Of a DNA stretch of 64,000 bases, positions 35,935 to 47,689 are shown piece by piece. Position numbers and translations under genes: made by a program. The stretch spans positions 3,456,941 through 3,520,940 of the forward strand of contig CAJSYZ010000011.1 of the NCBI GenBank assembly GCA_910574455.1, given 5' to 3'. How positions within the stretch are numbered: position 1 is the stretch's first letter; every line of letters begins with the position of its first letter. The stretch is from Trichaptum fuscoviolaceum. Its lineage: Eukaryota > Basidiomycota > Agaricomycetes > Hymenochaetales > Trichaptaceae. Below the pieces are notes generated by a model. The model was not told the origin of the DNA, did no database searches, and worked only from the letters and a program-made list of their open reading frames with translations.

Positions 35935-37266
35935 ATGGCAACTCCGGATTCTGGGACCATAAGGATGCAAGCTGAACAACCTAATCATGTTCGTATTTGT
36001 CCTTATCATAAATCTGTTATTGCAAACACGAGTGTTTGCTCATCATGATTCGAATTTTATCTCGGTAGGAACAAGACGAGAACGGAATATCCGCTGAGGC
36101 CAACCCTGCAGCTCCACCTTTCCTTCAGTTGACTCTCATGAGTAATGTGCGTAGCAGCCCGTGGCTCATTCTACTACTTCCTATCCATTCTTTATTAGGG
36201 AGTGGAGTTGATTGAGACAACCAGAAAACGACGAAAGTCGAAAGCTGTTCACTATCAAACTAGTAATCTGTCTGATTGGGGTTCAGTTCGCAAAGAAACT
36301 CGGCGAAACTCGAGTGCTGTATCGCAGGTGTCTCCCCAAGGCTTGCCCTTAAAGTCGGCGCAGTCTTTGACCCGAGATGCTCGGATGAATGAAAGGATTT
36401 CGCGCAGCTCAAGCGTCTCTTTCTACTCGAACTCGGGTGCGATTCATTCCGATCATGAGTGGGTGCTACCGTTTCTCTTGAACCAATCCTATTGACCGGA
36501 TGATCTTCTAGATCGGATTTGCCACTTTGGACCTCGCAGGGCCGAGGACCTGGGATCGGACTTACGCTTAGATCTTACTCTCTTGCGAACCCCAAGAGCA
36601 TTTGGGACACCTCCTGTCTCACATGCTTCGGTTTCCTTGGGCGTCACTGATACTCCTGTCCGTATATTGATGGACCCAGAAATAAGGAGTCAATTGAGCC
36701 AAATTGAACCCCTATTCAATGGAACATCCATGTTTATCCACCAGCCTCCCACGTCCGAAGAGCTTTCGGAGAGGCAGTTCGACTCCAAGGATTTTGACGA
36801 CATAATTGCATCATGCTCTGCATTGAAATGGAACGATCGACCTTTCGATGGAGATACGCGGACTATTAGGGCATCCATCGAGGCATTCAACAATATACCC
36901 GAGGTAGAGTTTCTCACCAGACCCGGGTTCTACTCCGACAGTATGCATTCTGGGACATCGTCAAGCGCGTCTTACCAGTTCAGTCAGCCATCTTTCGAAC
37001 ATAATCTTCTTCGTACCCCCATCCCGGAACAGGAATCGCACAAGATTCCTATGCACCCTTTGGATTACGGATGCGCGGATGACTCCAGAGAAACTGACAT
37101 ACTTTCCGGGCCCTTTGGTAATACTCTCAGCCCGAGTCTATCTATCTTCGATGATACTTCAGGAAAGAATCTTTCAGAGGTTCTCTCCCCTCGAGAAACA
37201 TCTTCAGAACATTGGCCTCTACAATGGTATACGGCAAATTCGGAGGCCGAAAGTTCAGGCCTCTGA
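35935..37266 (+). CDS. family-G protein 3 (unknown, probably nuclear)
   Basis: Four exons: 35935-35988, 36069-36146, 36199 to ~36458 and ~36540-37266, about 372 residues. Exon 1 (18 residues) and exon 2 (26 residues, ending PPFLQLTLMSN) are joined by phase-0 introns, and exon 3 begins GVELIETTRKRRKSK, the basic cluster. This matches the plan of family-G genes 1, 4 and 6. The third intron has two workable models; the one ending exon 3 in phase 2 agrees with genes 4 and 6. The long last exon is Ser/Thr-rich and acidic, with repeated short hydrophobic-Asp motifs but no catalytic signature. It ends EAESSGL. Function unknown. Confidence 0.6.
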
Positions 37267-37782
37267 GCCGAAGATGAATATATGATAGGGTAACTAATCT
37301 CATGCTTCTCAGGAGTGCGCAGAAGGGTCTGATCGTTAACTTCAGCACTACCAAGAGCGTAGCATACGAAGTGTTGATCAATTCCAAGCTACCCGAGAGC
37401 GTATCAATCCCAATCAGCCAGGACACAGCATCGAAGCAATGGGACACAATCCACACACATAGAACCTCATACTAGCCTAAAGATATCAAATAGTACTATA
37501 GTATGTACAGTATACGGATTGGGTACTGTGTATAGTATAAGATGCTATATAACAACGGGATCATCATACTTAGGATAAATGAGTCGGAAAATATGGCTGA
37601 CTCCCCACTCACACTACATCCTAGCGATCGATGTGTCAAGAGTAGCATAATCTATGAGTAACATAAGTGGTCTGTGCCTTTACTCATTCAAACCCTTGAT
37701 TGCCCGGCCAAGGTATGAGGTGGTGGGGCCAAGTGGGTCCGAGAAAGGGTGCGTAAACATTTGAATTAGATTTAAGTTTTGC

Positions 37783-37805
37783 GGCAAGTTCAACTTGAAG
37801 TTGCC
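37783..37805. promoter_or_regulatory. near-palindromic TTCAA-N-TTGAA motif
   Basis: GGCAA and TTGCC flank TTCAACTTGAA, an almost perfect 23-bp palindrome, related to the one at 10177-10195 (TTGAA-N-TTCAA core). Confidence 0.25.
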
Positions 37806-40348
37806 GAACCGGTGTCTATTTATAGCACATACATCGATATGGTCACGGTAATTGAAAACTCCAACCACGAACTGAGACTCCCGCTACTACATACACCATC
37901 TATATTCTCCGAATGCTTGTTCCTCGAGCTCTGTCGCTGTCAAGGATAACTAATAGCGCTGCAGCGATAAATAGTGGCGAAGATTCACCCTTTGATAAGA
38001 TACAAATCTGGCCTATCTCTTTTCTCTTCCTCTTGGTGACCTGGTCAAGCTTTTGCTTCGAATACTTTTATATCAATCTTGTCAGGAAGAAAGGCTTCAA
38101 TATAGAGCAACATTTGATGTACTTGCTTGTGAGTTCATTTCGCTCAGAAGATGAGCTCTAAGGGTAACAATCACTCTTGTCAGGCCACTATTCTACTTCG
38201 CACATCGACGGACCTTACATGACTTGTTTCCCTGCACTGGTACGCACATAGATATCTGCACTTGCATAACCTTTCGCTCTGATCACTATCCACACATCTG
38301 TACAGTCTTGACAGGTGCAGTACATCCGCGGCTGAACGACCTCGTGACACAGTATCGCCGGGAATAACGGACTGAACGAACAGTTTTCACAACTGCCAGA
38401 TTGTCGAAAATCCAACTTGAAACTTCTTAGAAGGTCTTTTTAGGGCTTTCCCGAGACCTATATCTTCTTCGCTATGCTCGGATCAGGCGTCTCTTTTTCA
38501 ACACACCGGATTCAGGGTAATTTATTGGCCTACCACTGGCCGAGCAATGAAGAATTGAACTTGAATGGATCTGAATCGAACAATGATGTACAAAATATTT
38601 GTCCATTCGCCACTGGCACTAGGAGTATGTTGCGTAGATAGTAATCGGCCCCGGGGCTATTTGATTGATGTCCTCTGCCGATGTGAGTCATGGCTATTCT
38701 GCATTATTCGCCTGACTTACTTCTCTCAACCCGTGGTTTTATTTAGGTTGGTTCATAATGCCATGTAGATTTCGGTGTGCGATGGAACAACTGGTCAATG
38801 ATATCGTATTGAATGTTATCTCGGCGACACCGGAGTTACTTAGAGCGCTCAATCCGTGTGGAAATCGAATGTACATAAGTACCGGCTTTACTCTTCCATA
38901 CCGGTCTGATGTCATTTTTTCTATGCAGCCTGGCGTGCGTGGTTCAATCATCAATACTAGACCATACGTAGACAAATCGCTGCTCAGAATGCGACGGCCC
39001 AGGCCCAAGCGCGGAAGCGGCTAACTCAACGGAGAGCAATCATTGGAACGATAACCGATTCTTTGAGACTGATACTAGCCGATTAATAACCTCATGGTCC
39101 TCCTTACTTCCTTCTCTTGAAAGAATGCTCGGCCTGTTGGGACTAAGGATTTGGACAAAAGACTACACAATGTGTGGGAAGGAGTATCCGAACCTGGTAT
39201 CCGAACTTGAACTTAAAGCCAGTGACAGAATTTCAAAATCGACTTGCTGTTGAAGGCTTTCGAGCTGCGTAGACGACCGAATCCTTGGATGCTAGCTCTT
39301 CGCATTCCGGCCGAGTCTTCCTTCTGGTTGTGAATCGCCACACGTCTGCGCGTATGAACACTCAGAATTTGATGAGACTGACAGAAGGAACTCAAAAATC
39401 AGGCCTGAGCGTCACAAAGTCCTACTTATGGCCTAATCATTAAGGCACAAAACCTTATATGTTGCTACGAAAGCCCCAAAAGCGCTACACATCGGTCATA
39501 TCGCATCCCTCCGACTTGCCCTTCATCTCCCTTGTCCTTCAAACCACATCCTTCGCCACTTGAGCCCGTCGTCTTCTCACCTATACTTCCAGTGAGGCCG
39601 CAAGTACTACACTGATCACGCCTCCGATAACTCTGGTTTTCCCATGTACCCGGGTCACTGGCATCCTGAAGTCGTTGTCCCCAGGACAACGAGCCAAGAA
39701 AGTGTGTGTTCTCTTTGACATCGCATCTTGTGGTTTCCTGATATCCAGTCATATGATCAGTATAGGTTACGCAGGCCTATGTCTGTTCAAGAGACCAACG
39801 GTTCCCGTTTCTCCCCTTGAGATCCAGTTCGCGAGGCTGTTCGCCAGTGCCCAGGATGCTCTATTTGGTACCGATCGGTCAGCCCTGTCTCCTCTTCATC
39901 CCTTCCTGTAATCCTGCAATGTTTATCCCTCAAAACCATTAGCGATTACGCCGGTACACAGTCTTTTTTTGATCTGATCATCTCGGCGAGTTACCCGTCA
40001 TACAAGCGTCTTAAGTTGGAAGTGGTCTTGGTAGTGATCGGCACCTGTGCAAATGAGATATGGACAGCACGTTCCGTGATTGCGGTGTGTGCGGTGCTTG
40101 TACTAGGGTATGTAATTTCGATTTGACGGGGTGAGGATCTGAAGCATTATTTCTCCACAGAAGATGTGAGATGCGCAGTCGATCTTGTCTCGTGCTTCGA
40201 GTATACCTTGACTCGCCAATACCTTCATTTATCTCGCTTCCTTGCATGGTCTTTTCCTTGTTAAGAGTGAGCATCGGACTTGGGGGAGGATTTAATATGG
40301 GATCAGTGACGAGGCTTAAGTTCTGTCCATTTTCTTACTTTCGTTCCA

Positions 40349-40372
40349 CCCCCCCCCCCCCCACACACACAC
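40349..40372. repeat. poly-C then (AC)n simple repeat
   Basis: Fourteen C residues followed directly by five AC units; a microsatellite upstream of family-G gene 4. Confidence 0.9.
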
Positions 40373-40503
40373 TTTCTTCCCCTCCGCCTGTGATACACAC
40401 TACATTCCTGAGGAAATATTCTCCTCCGTTCCCCGCCGCTTTTGTGGCGATAGTCGGTATCCTCACCCGACTTCTAGCAGTCATTTTTGATCATTGCTAT
40501 CCT

Positions 40504-42129
40504 ATGCCAGTCCCAACCGGTTCGACAAGTGATTCGATCACAGAGACTGATAAGCAAGAAACTTTGGTGAGCTAGAGTTCTCCTGGCGTGACGCGCGCAG
40601 TCGTCAAATTTCTCCATCTTTCTATCTGCCCCTATACTCTTTATGCCTTTTCCCCCTTTCTGGCCTAAATGGCTGGCGTGCCCGAACACAAACCCACATT
40701 CTGATTTACATTTGTACAGAACGGAATCACCGATGAAGGCGCCTCTAGCATTGAGAGCTATCTGGCAGTATTCAGCTCAATTGTAACTGCGTCCTGTGGA
40801 TATGTTCTCTGACAGTCTGTGACTAATATATCCTTAGGACGGGCAAGACATTCGCCATAAGAGGACCAAAAGGAAGACTTATGGTACTAAACATACTATG
40901 GCGGAGTTCTTTTGTGCAACTCCAGGAACTTCTCCCTATCTTCAAACAAATCGACGGATAATCCAAGATCTGAGTTCTACGGTCAATGATCGACAGACAC
41001 ACCTTCCTACTACCACATCAAGAATGGCATCGACGATATTGGATAGGACCGGTAATCATGACAATGTGCCTGAAGAATGGCAATCCCGCTCGTGAGTTGC
41101 CCGTCAGTCATTAGTGCATACGCGTCATTTAGTCTCTGCATCCCTCAGTCCGTGCACAACTGATAATGAAGGCCTCACTATTGCTCACAATGGCTCTGAC
41201 ATGATGTCAGACTACTACAATGTCCCAATTGCAGCTTCATCATTAGCCGGTGGATCGATCACTGGCACGCACGGAGCGATGACTTCCTATCACATCATGC
41301 CTCTCGACAGGATCGACACCAGCGACTGTTCCTCTACCTACTCGCGTCTGCCGGAGTGTCTTGACACTGCTGGTGATGCATGTTTTGCCATATCCTGCCG
41401 CCATGATATCCCCAGCTTTATGCAACATTATTCCCGTCATCATCTGGTACAGACGAATGATATTCCTCACATCGATGTTGTGCCGTCCATTGTCGCTCCC
41501 ATTTCGCGTGCTACCGTAGCAATTGCCTGTAGCTCGGTGTCTCCATTTGCTGATGCCAATCCGGACAGCGATTTTCTAACAGGACCCTCACATGTACAAG
41601 GCGACGACCCGCAGGCTACACAATGGTTAAACCATATTCAACCCACTCAATCGACTTACAACAGCCACATTGTCTCCACAAATTCCCCACAGTACAAGAT
41701 GTTCAATTTTCCTGAGCACGGTGTCGCTAAGTTCTACTGCGTCAACCTGTTGTGCGGAGATTGGATAGGCCCCATCGATGTCTCTGAGGTCGAAAACTCT
41801 GTAATTCGGCTGTCTACTGATAGGCTCTCGGGATCGACACACGGAGAACCTTTGGTGTGTTACAGTGATGATACTGGGAGGTGAGAAGAAGGTCTCTATC
41901 AGCTTGTAGGGTCTTGCGTTAATGCACTATCATATAGGCTGCATCAGGGTACGGACGACGGAGGCTTGGGTGTCATCAGTCCTGCCTCGTCCGAGTCTAT
42001 CAGGAGTCTCTTTTCAGAAATTTACACCGAGGTTAGCGCTTACTTGGTGACTCAATATTTTTGGCTCATCCGTATCTTCAGGTCTCCCAAAGTCCGACTT
42101 CCCAGTGTTCGTCCCGATCTCCCTACTAA
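40504..42129 (+). CDS. family-G protein 4 (unknown, probably nuclear)
   Basis: Six exons (40504-40566, 40720-40782, 40838-41091, 41149-41880, 41938-42031, 42082-42129), 417 residues, every junction in frame. Exons 1 and 2 are 21 codons each with phase-0 introns; exon 2 starts NGITDEGASS, matching NGISAEANP in gene 3. Exon 3 carries HKRTKRKTYGTKHTMAEFF, closely similar to KTKKRTYDKKETKEQFF in the gene at 63068. A phase-2 intron ends exon 3 at the same relative place as in gene 6. The C-terminal part has a Cys segment (KFYCVNLLCGDWIGPIDV) and, after another phase-2 intron, GTDDGGLGVISPASSES, similar to the end of gene 2. No known domain; the basic cluster suggests nuclear location. Confidence 0.65.
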
Positions 42130-42857
42130 TCCAGTTCCTGGGAACTTCAAAAGCGAAATCGGACATCACAGCGCAATCGGTCTCTTTTCTCTCAGTTGCC
42201 TTTTCTACGCAGCTTAGGGCTATGACTGCTGTAGACTGTATTCCTGACCCAACAATCTGTATCACACACCACACTCATTCAACATACTTCCTCTGGTATT
42301 AACTCGAGCGTATTCGAAGACAACGGTCCTTACACTCGTCAAGAACTATCATTACTTGTTGTAATGCTGTATAACGTCGTTGGTATCAAATAGAACGTGA
42401 TGCTTACATGAAAGAGCGCGCTCATTGGTGCGTGCGCTAGTCGTAACATGAAAGTTTGCAGTCACACATTTTTCGAAGCCCTTCAAGTTGCAATTCGTCA
42501 AGAAAATCCCTGGGGTCAGATATAAAGAAACGGCACCGAAGGTTGCTCTGCCGAGCTGCCACTCAGGCTGGCAGTGATCCGAGTGACACTTCGGCCGAAC
42601 TGGCCAATGGATTGTGTGCCGAACTTGAAGCCGAAGAAGCATTGCGGACTATTAAATTTACACCGGATCATTCCGAAAGTGACGGTAGTACAGTGTCTGG
42701 TCACTCAGGCTGGCTGGCACTGCCATCATCACGGCTCCGACGTACTTCAACGATTCAACCCGGCGTTCATACATATCTCTTGCCATCTCCTACGACAGTT
42801 ACGACCTCAAGCATCGGATTAAATGACTGCTTAGAGCGTGCCGAAACTTATCTTATA

Positions 42858-44194
42858 CAGCGGGTTACCAAAAATGATCGTCACATGTCACATGTCACGC
42901 TAAACTCGCGGTGAACACGACTTTTGCTTCGTGTTTCTGTCCTTCTTCGCTCTACCTCTTGCACCCACTATGGCTCGTCTTAAGACTCAAAGATCTGAAC
43001 TTGACTCTCCATTAAAGAATCGGATTGTTGGTGCTATCTGTGCTGGAAAAAAAATTTCCGAAGTGGCTCGACTTTTTGGTGTCAAAAGAACCACTTGTCA
43101 ATCACTCTGGCAACGATACCTAAAAAATGGCACAACTCACAATCGGCCTTGAAGTGGGCGAAAGAAGAAGCTCAGTGACCGCTCTCGCAGACACTTGAAG
43201 TTTGAGGCCAAGAAACAGCGAAAACTCTCGCTTGCAAGACTTGGCCAGTTAACGGAGCCAAAAGTGCACGAAAGCACTGTTCGTCGAGAACTAGCAGCAT
43301 TCGGACTGCACTGGAGGAGGGCGCAACGAAAGCCCTACATCAGCAGGGCTCATAAACGTCAGCGGCTTGCTTGGGCGCATCGGTATAAGCATTGGACAAA
43401 GTTTCATTGGCGCCATGTGATATGGTCAGATGAATGCTATGTCTATGTTGGTGACAACAAGGGCCCTGTATATGTGACACGATCAGAAGACGAGAAGTAT
43501 GACAATGAATGTGTTATACCAACATTCAGACAATCAACCATAAAGGTCATGGTTTGGTCCTGCATTGCCGATAGCCAGCGAGGTCCTCTAGTTTTACTCG
43601 ATTTTCCCGGAGGAAAGGGTGGAGGAATGACAGCCGACTGATACACTGAACAAGTGCTTGATGGACCTGTTCTTGATTTCTTCAAGAAGCTTAGGAACAG
43701 CAGAAGCTTTATGTTCTTTCAGCAAGACAATGCTCGATGTCATGTGGCGAAAAAAACCCTAAACTGGTTTAAACGTAACCAAATCCATCTCTTTCCACAT
43801 CCACCCACTTCTCCTGATCTCAGTCCTCTGGAGAACATATGGAGCCTCTTCAAATATCGCATCAGATCACAGCCTCGCACCCCTACTTCCATATCTCAGC
43901 TGAAGATCACTTGTCAGGAGGCTTGGAATAGCATTTCAGCAGATGATATCAACAGATGTGTCTTTAGCATGCCTGATCGAGTGCATGCAGTAATTGGAGC
44001 ACATGGTGGACCAACTCGATTTTAATGCAATACTTTCTATGCTATGATGTACTGTATGATCTCATGTATCCAATTGTGAAATTACATGCTTTATTATGAT
44101 GCAAAAGTATAAGCTACTAACATATTACTGTGAAGCCTGTACGAAGGTTTGTGACATTGTGTGACATGTGACGATCATTTTTGGTAACCCGCTG
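42858..44194 (+). mobile_element. Tc1/mariner transposon (Tc1-like, DD34E)
   Basis: A 1337-bp element with inverted termini starting CAGCGGGTTACCAAAAATGA at the left and their complement at the right, extending at least 36 bp, flanked by TA (42856-42857, 44195-44196). It contains one transposase gene with two premature stops. Termini are almost identical to each other, so the ends look intact; the copy is defective but may be mobilised by a functional relative. Confidence 0.9.
42970..44025 (+). pseudogene. Tc1-family transposase with two nonsense codons
   Basis: Uninterrupted length would be 351 residues, normal for Tc1 transposases. The N-terminus has a helix-turn-helix (ISEVARLFGVKRTTCQSLW). 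The catalytic triad is present: Asp154 (WSDE), Asp253 (QQDNARCH), Glu288 (SPLENIW), giving exactly 34 residues between the last two (DD34E). Two in-frame TGA codons interrupt it, at 43150-43152 (after HNRP) and 43639-43641 (after GGMTAD). Both occur where family members commonly have Arg and are consistent with CGA to TGA changes. The enzyme acts in the nucleus by cut-and-paste at TA sites. Not functional as read. Confidence 0.9.
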
Positions 44195-44250
44195 TAGATT
44201 GTTTTGATAGGCTGCCTTTTCCCGGTCGATCGCTCAAGTTCAAGCCTATC

Positions 44251-45055
44251 GTATGTACCGCTCTACACGCGGGATCATCGTTGCGGATAGCTCACGTTAG
44301 TGCAAGCTACATGTATAGCAAGAGGACGAAATCTTGAATCAGGCCACAGGTTGAAATTTTCGATTTTACTTTTGCGTAAAACGGTGCGTCGTCGGATAAA
44401 ACACAGCACAACCTTCGAAGTCTGTAACAATAATACCAATTCGAAACATATAGCTAGCCCCCTTATCAAGAGAGCTTCTTGGTGAATCGTTCAGGGAAGG
44501 TAACACCTCAAAGGAACTTGGAATGTGAGAATGCCTACATCTACATTGACGCGTGACCTATTAACTGATAAACTCTTCGGAATGCTCTTCCTATTGTCGT
44601 CAATTCATGAAAACCCAGCGGCTTGCACATGTGGGCACTTGTGACACTCCTTTACAAGTCGCACCATCGCATTTTCGGGTGTCTTCGTTCATGACCTGAA
44701 TGGGCCTTCTTCGTCAACCCGAGCTCGGCATTGTGTATGTCAAGCGACTGCACCGTAGCGCATCCCAAGCTCCACTTTCTAACCCGTATTGCCCCTCTTT
44801 ATTCGCTGCGGAGCGAGTCAGCGCATCCGAGAATAACACTGCCAATGCTATGGATATCGCTTCCAATCCGATGTGACTGGTCCATGCTTCATAATTAAAA
44901 TTAATTATGTCTGGCTCTGATACGCTTGTGGTCAGCCCTGATTACTACGGATTCAATACAGGGCCAACTACTCGGTATCACTATTTGATGACCATTTAAA
45001 CAAAGGCATAGTCACGTAACTCTGTGCTCGATGTCCCCACTCGCCATGAACCCAT
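44251..45055. other. no supported gene
   Basis: A frame of about 60 codons ends at 44485 and could be the last exon of the family-G relic. The remainder has no coding or repeat signal up to the LTR element. Confidence 0.4.
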
Positions 45056-45060
45056 AAATG

Positions 45061-45609
45061 TGTTACGTTCACGGCTTCGATGGACTTATCACGGAAATGA
45101 TAAGTGACCAAAGCGTTGTTGGGTGAAGTAGCAAGTACAGTATAGAGGGTCCGCTTTGTGAGGGTCTCTATACCGGAAGTCGTGGGTGAACAGAGTCTTT
45201 GGTACGTGATTGTAAAAGACTATAGGAGGATTGACTTAAGTGTCATCCTGGGGCGCTATGTACATGGCCTTATATACTACAGAGAACAATAGAGTGGAGC
45301 AAGGAATGAAACTACATCATCGCGGGTCAGAAGTGGAGTGAGTCCGTCATAGTGGCTCTAATTAATGGAGGATGATGTCAGATCGGAGCATAGGTGGAGT
45401 GGAGTGGAGTAGAATGATGTATCATCGGAGTGGAAGGTCCTGGGGCTCTCGGAGTGAAGGTGGAGCAAGTGGAGCCATCGGAGTGTGGAGTCAATGATGA
45501 AAGAATGATGCAATGTGTGTACGCACATGCAGGTAGGAAGGGTGAGAGAAAAGGATGAGGGGGAACATAAACAATGTGTAAACAAGGGTAAGCAGCTTGA
45601 TGCGTAACA
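45061..45609 (-). repeat. 3' LTR of the chromovirus
   Basis: 549 bp, TG...CA ends. Compared by eye with the other LTR it differs at one base near 45549 (GGAAGG here, GGAAGT there). Confidence 0.95.
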
Positions 45610-45774
45610 ATACCCTGTCACTAAGATTGAAATTCCGTAGTAGCATAAGAATGCGAATGCGAGAATTTCAAAGAAAGGTACAACGCTATAGGATCAAGTT
45701 AAGATCAATAAGTAAAAGCGTAAGAGAGAGATAAATATCAGTCGCTATAGGGTCAAGTTAAGACCAATAAGGGT

Positions 45775-46443
45775 TCAAGCGCTGGGTACATTGGATGAAA
45801 TCGTCTGCGAAAAATCAAAGTTATTAAGGAAAGTATGATATAAAGAAACAGACTGTGGATTAGTCCAGTCGATGGGGGCATATGTCTCGGGCGAAGTGAA
45901 GTCCTCGGGTCGGGGAGTGTTGACCACATAAACTGGCGAAGATGGTTGGATAACGACGTTGGGCGGAGTCATGTGAGGTAGTTCAGGAAGGGGAACGTCC
46001 TGTGCTTGCTGATTGATCGCTTGAAGTTCTTCCTCTGTCGGTAAGTGGAGCTGTTGACGAGGGCTGGGCAATGGCGGAGCGGATTCGAAGTTGCTGAGTC
46101 GATCGAGGTCGAAGATCGGCACATGCGCTTGCTCATGGTACGCTTCGGACGCAGCCAGTGGGGGTAGCTCGAGAGGGGAGGGAGTCTTCATAGGCTGTGG
46201 TTCCGGGTCGTCTGGTAAGTGTACCTGTCCATCTTTGATTTCCGATGAGAGGAGGCGCTCGAATTCGTACTCGGTGAACTGGTTCTCGAGTTGAGTAATA
46301 AGAACTTGATTCATGCGACGTACTAGCTCCTGATACTCATAAGAATCAATCTTCTGCTTCCTGAGTCGGTTGTTCTCCAAGATATCAAACACATAATGGT
46401 GTATCTTCTGAATATAGCCCATATTATGGGGTGAATTATTCAC
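45775..46443 (-). CDS. accessory ORF at the 3' end of the chromovirus
   Basis: Open frame of 222 codons; the first ATG lies near 46422 (MGYIQKIHHYVFDILENN), so about 215 residues if translated from there. The N-terminal third is helical and charged (YEYQELVRRMNQVLITQLENQ), the rest Pro/Leu/Glu-rich. I know no homologous domain. Its 5' end lies in the left arm of the inverted repeat bounding the 2.4-kb inset, so the start may have been supplied by the inset. Expression is unproven. Confidence 0.4.
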   Translation of the reverse strand: MNNSPHNMGYIQKIHHYVFDILENNRLRKQKIDSYEYQELVRRMNQVLITQLENQFTEYEFERLLSSEIKDGQVHLPDDPEPQPMKTPSPLELPPLAASEAYHEQAHVPIFDLDRLSNFESAPPLPSPRQQLHLPTEEELQAINQQAQDVPLPELPHMTPPNVVIQPSSPVYVVNTPRPEDFTSPETYAPIDWTNPQSVSLYHTFLNNFDFSQTISSNVPSA

Positions 46444-46470
46444 TCACATGAATGATTCACCTGAATGATT
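46386..46470. repeat. left inverted-repeat arm of the nested inset
   Basis: About 85 bp matching the reverse complement of ~48825-48910, including CATAATGGTG, ATCTTCTGAA and the palindrome CCCATATTATGGGGTGAAT, at roughly 88% identity by eye. Beyond the shared core both arms run into GAATGATTC-type repeats. Confidence 0.7.
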
Positions 46471-46687
46471 CTGTATTATATTGATAATAAATTACACCTT
46501 ATGCAGAAGATAGATGAATAGAATAAATTATGAATCATTCCAGGACAAAATGAATTATAATATTTGCAATTTAAATGAGTATAAACACATATTAGGATAT
46601 CCTGTCTACAACTTGAATGAGGAAGGCACTGAATCTAACTTCACATCATTCTCCGGCTCACTCGATGATAATGATGAGTACATTGTA

Positions 46688-47528
46688 TCAGCACCATCTT
46701 TTGTCTAGATCCCGAGTACGGAGAGACCCATCATCCTCACGCGCGTTCCGCGTGCGCAAGTACAACTCAACTCTCACCTCCAGCTCCGCAAGCATCACAA
46801 ATGAGTCGTCGTCCACTTTCACAACGAAGTCCGGGCACACCCACGGCGCCTGGCGGCCCGTCATGTGTGATTCCTGTCGCGTAGAATACGGGTCATGCTT
46901 TGCAAGCGGCACAACTTTCGCGTTCGTCGCGTTCAAATATGAGAATTCTGGCGGAGCGTGCCGTGTGTTGTTTTCGGGCAGAGGCGGCACCCTCGATGCC
47001 CAGTTAAAGACGCATGCGTTTTGCCGTAGTTCATGTTCTCCCATATGGCTAGAACAAATCCTCTCATTGAAAGTGAGATGGCTAATCATGTGCATAAGGA
47101 TAGGTGAAGGGGAAGATAACAAGTTAGCGGGAATTGTTGAGACGGTCAAAGCAGTGAAAGGCGACGCACTCTCTGCCTCAAGTTGAATCCGCTTCTCCCA
47201 GATGCTCGTAGGATTACCGATCACAGACCGCCCAATCGTCCTACTTGTCCCTAACCCATCATCGCCAATCCTGGACTATTGCGACTGCGCTGGTGGGATG
47301 CTCAGGTGTAACGAGCATGCGGCGTTCCAAGGCTGACACCATAGTAAACACACCGAGGAGAGCATTAGCCGGCGAGTACTCATCTAGATGCACGGGAGGG
47401 AGTGGTAGTGAGAGGGAAGAGACATCGGGTGAAGGAAGGGGACGGATGGCGAGAAAGACGTGGTGCTCAGGAAAGGCGGAGCCGTGGAGACTGAGCTGGC
47501 AGAGGCTTCTTGTTAGGATTAAGGACAT
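46688..47528 (-). pseudogene. fragment of a glycosyltransferase family 31 (galactosyltransferase-like) gene
   Basis: Two minus-strand blocks read as one gene. The first (47528-47270) includes NALLGVFTMVSALERRML, a pattern of fungal GT31-like proteins. The second (from ~47260 to 46688) has DDGLGTSRTI, IWEKRIQLE, NACVFNWASRVPP and WVCPDFVVKVDDDSFVMLAE, the last containing the DxD metal-binding motif. Blocks are linked by probable introns or deletions, and the sequence stops soon after the DxD segment, lacking the C-terminal catalytic half. In the intact family the enzyme adds a sugar in the Golgi. Here it appears captured and truncated within mobile DNA. Confidence 0.55.
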
Positions 47529-47689
47529 GGATTAAGAGGAGAGTCAGTTAGACGGCTGGGATAGTGAGGATGATAGACTTACTTTGATGTTGATGGGTGC
47601 ATCAGAGCCCTCCAACATAGTAAGAAGGACGGAAAGAAACAAAGGAAAGTCGTGAACGCGCCTTTGGCACTGTTGGCAGTGGCACGGGA

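Larger units (their letters stand above)
37267..40503. other. no supported gene (3.2 kb); possible relics
   Basis: Contains an ~80-bp stretch around 37724-37810 that recurs near 59025-59100, a palindromic motif at 37783-37805 and a poly-C/CA tract at 40349-40372. Frames near 37913-38161 and 38758-39024 are open but give no coherent exon chain; they may be remnants of a duplicated gene. The segment QLVNDIVLNVIS at ~38.8 kb is weakly similar to ALVSDLVVEEIY near 59.2 kb. Confidence 0.35.
42456..44250 (+). pseudogene. family-G relic 5, split by a Tc1-like transposon
   Basis: An open frame from about 42456 to 42857 contains SDIKKRHRRLL followed by an acidic/Ser-rich stretch, resembling the basic cluster region of family-G genes 3 and 4. 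It is broken by the Tc1 element at 42858-44194. On removing the element and one TA copy the reading frame continues (AETYLI, then DCFDRLPFPGRSLKFKPI) up to a GTATGT donor near 44251. No convincing first exons were found upstream, so it may already have been incomplete. Assignment to family G rests on the basic motif and position next to gene 4. Confidence 0.4.

Noticed and set aside
42352..42642. 96-codon minus frame beside the Tc1 element
   Set aside because: Complement of the family-G relic; no splice structure.
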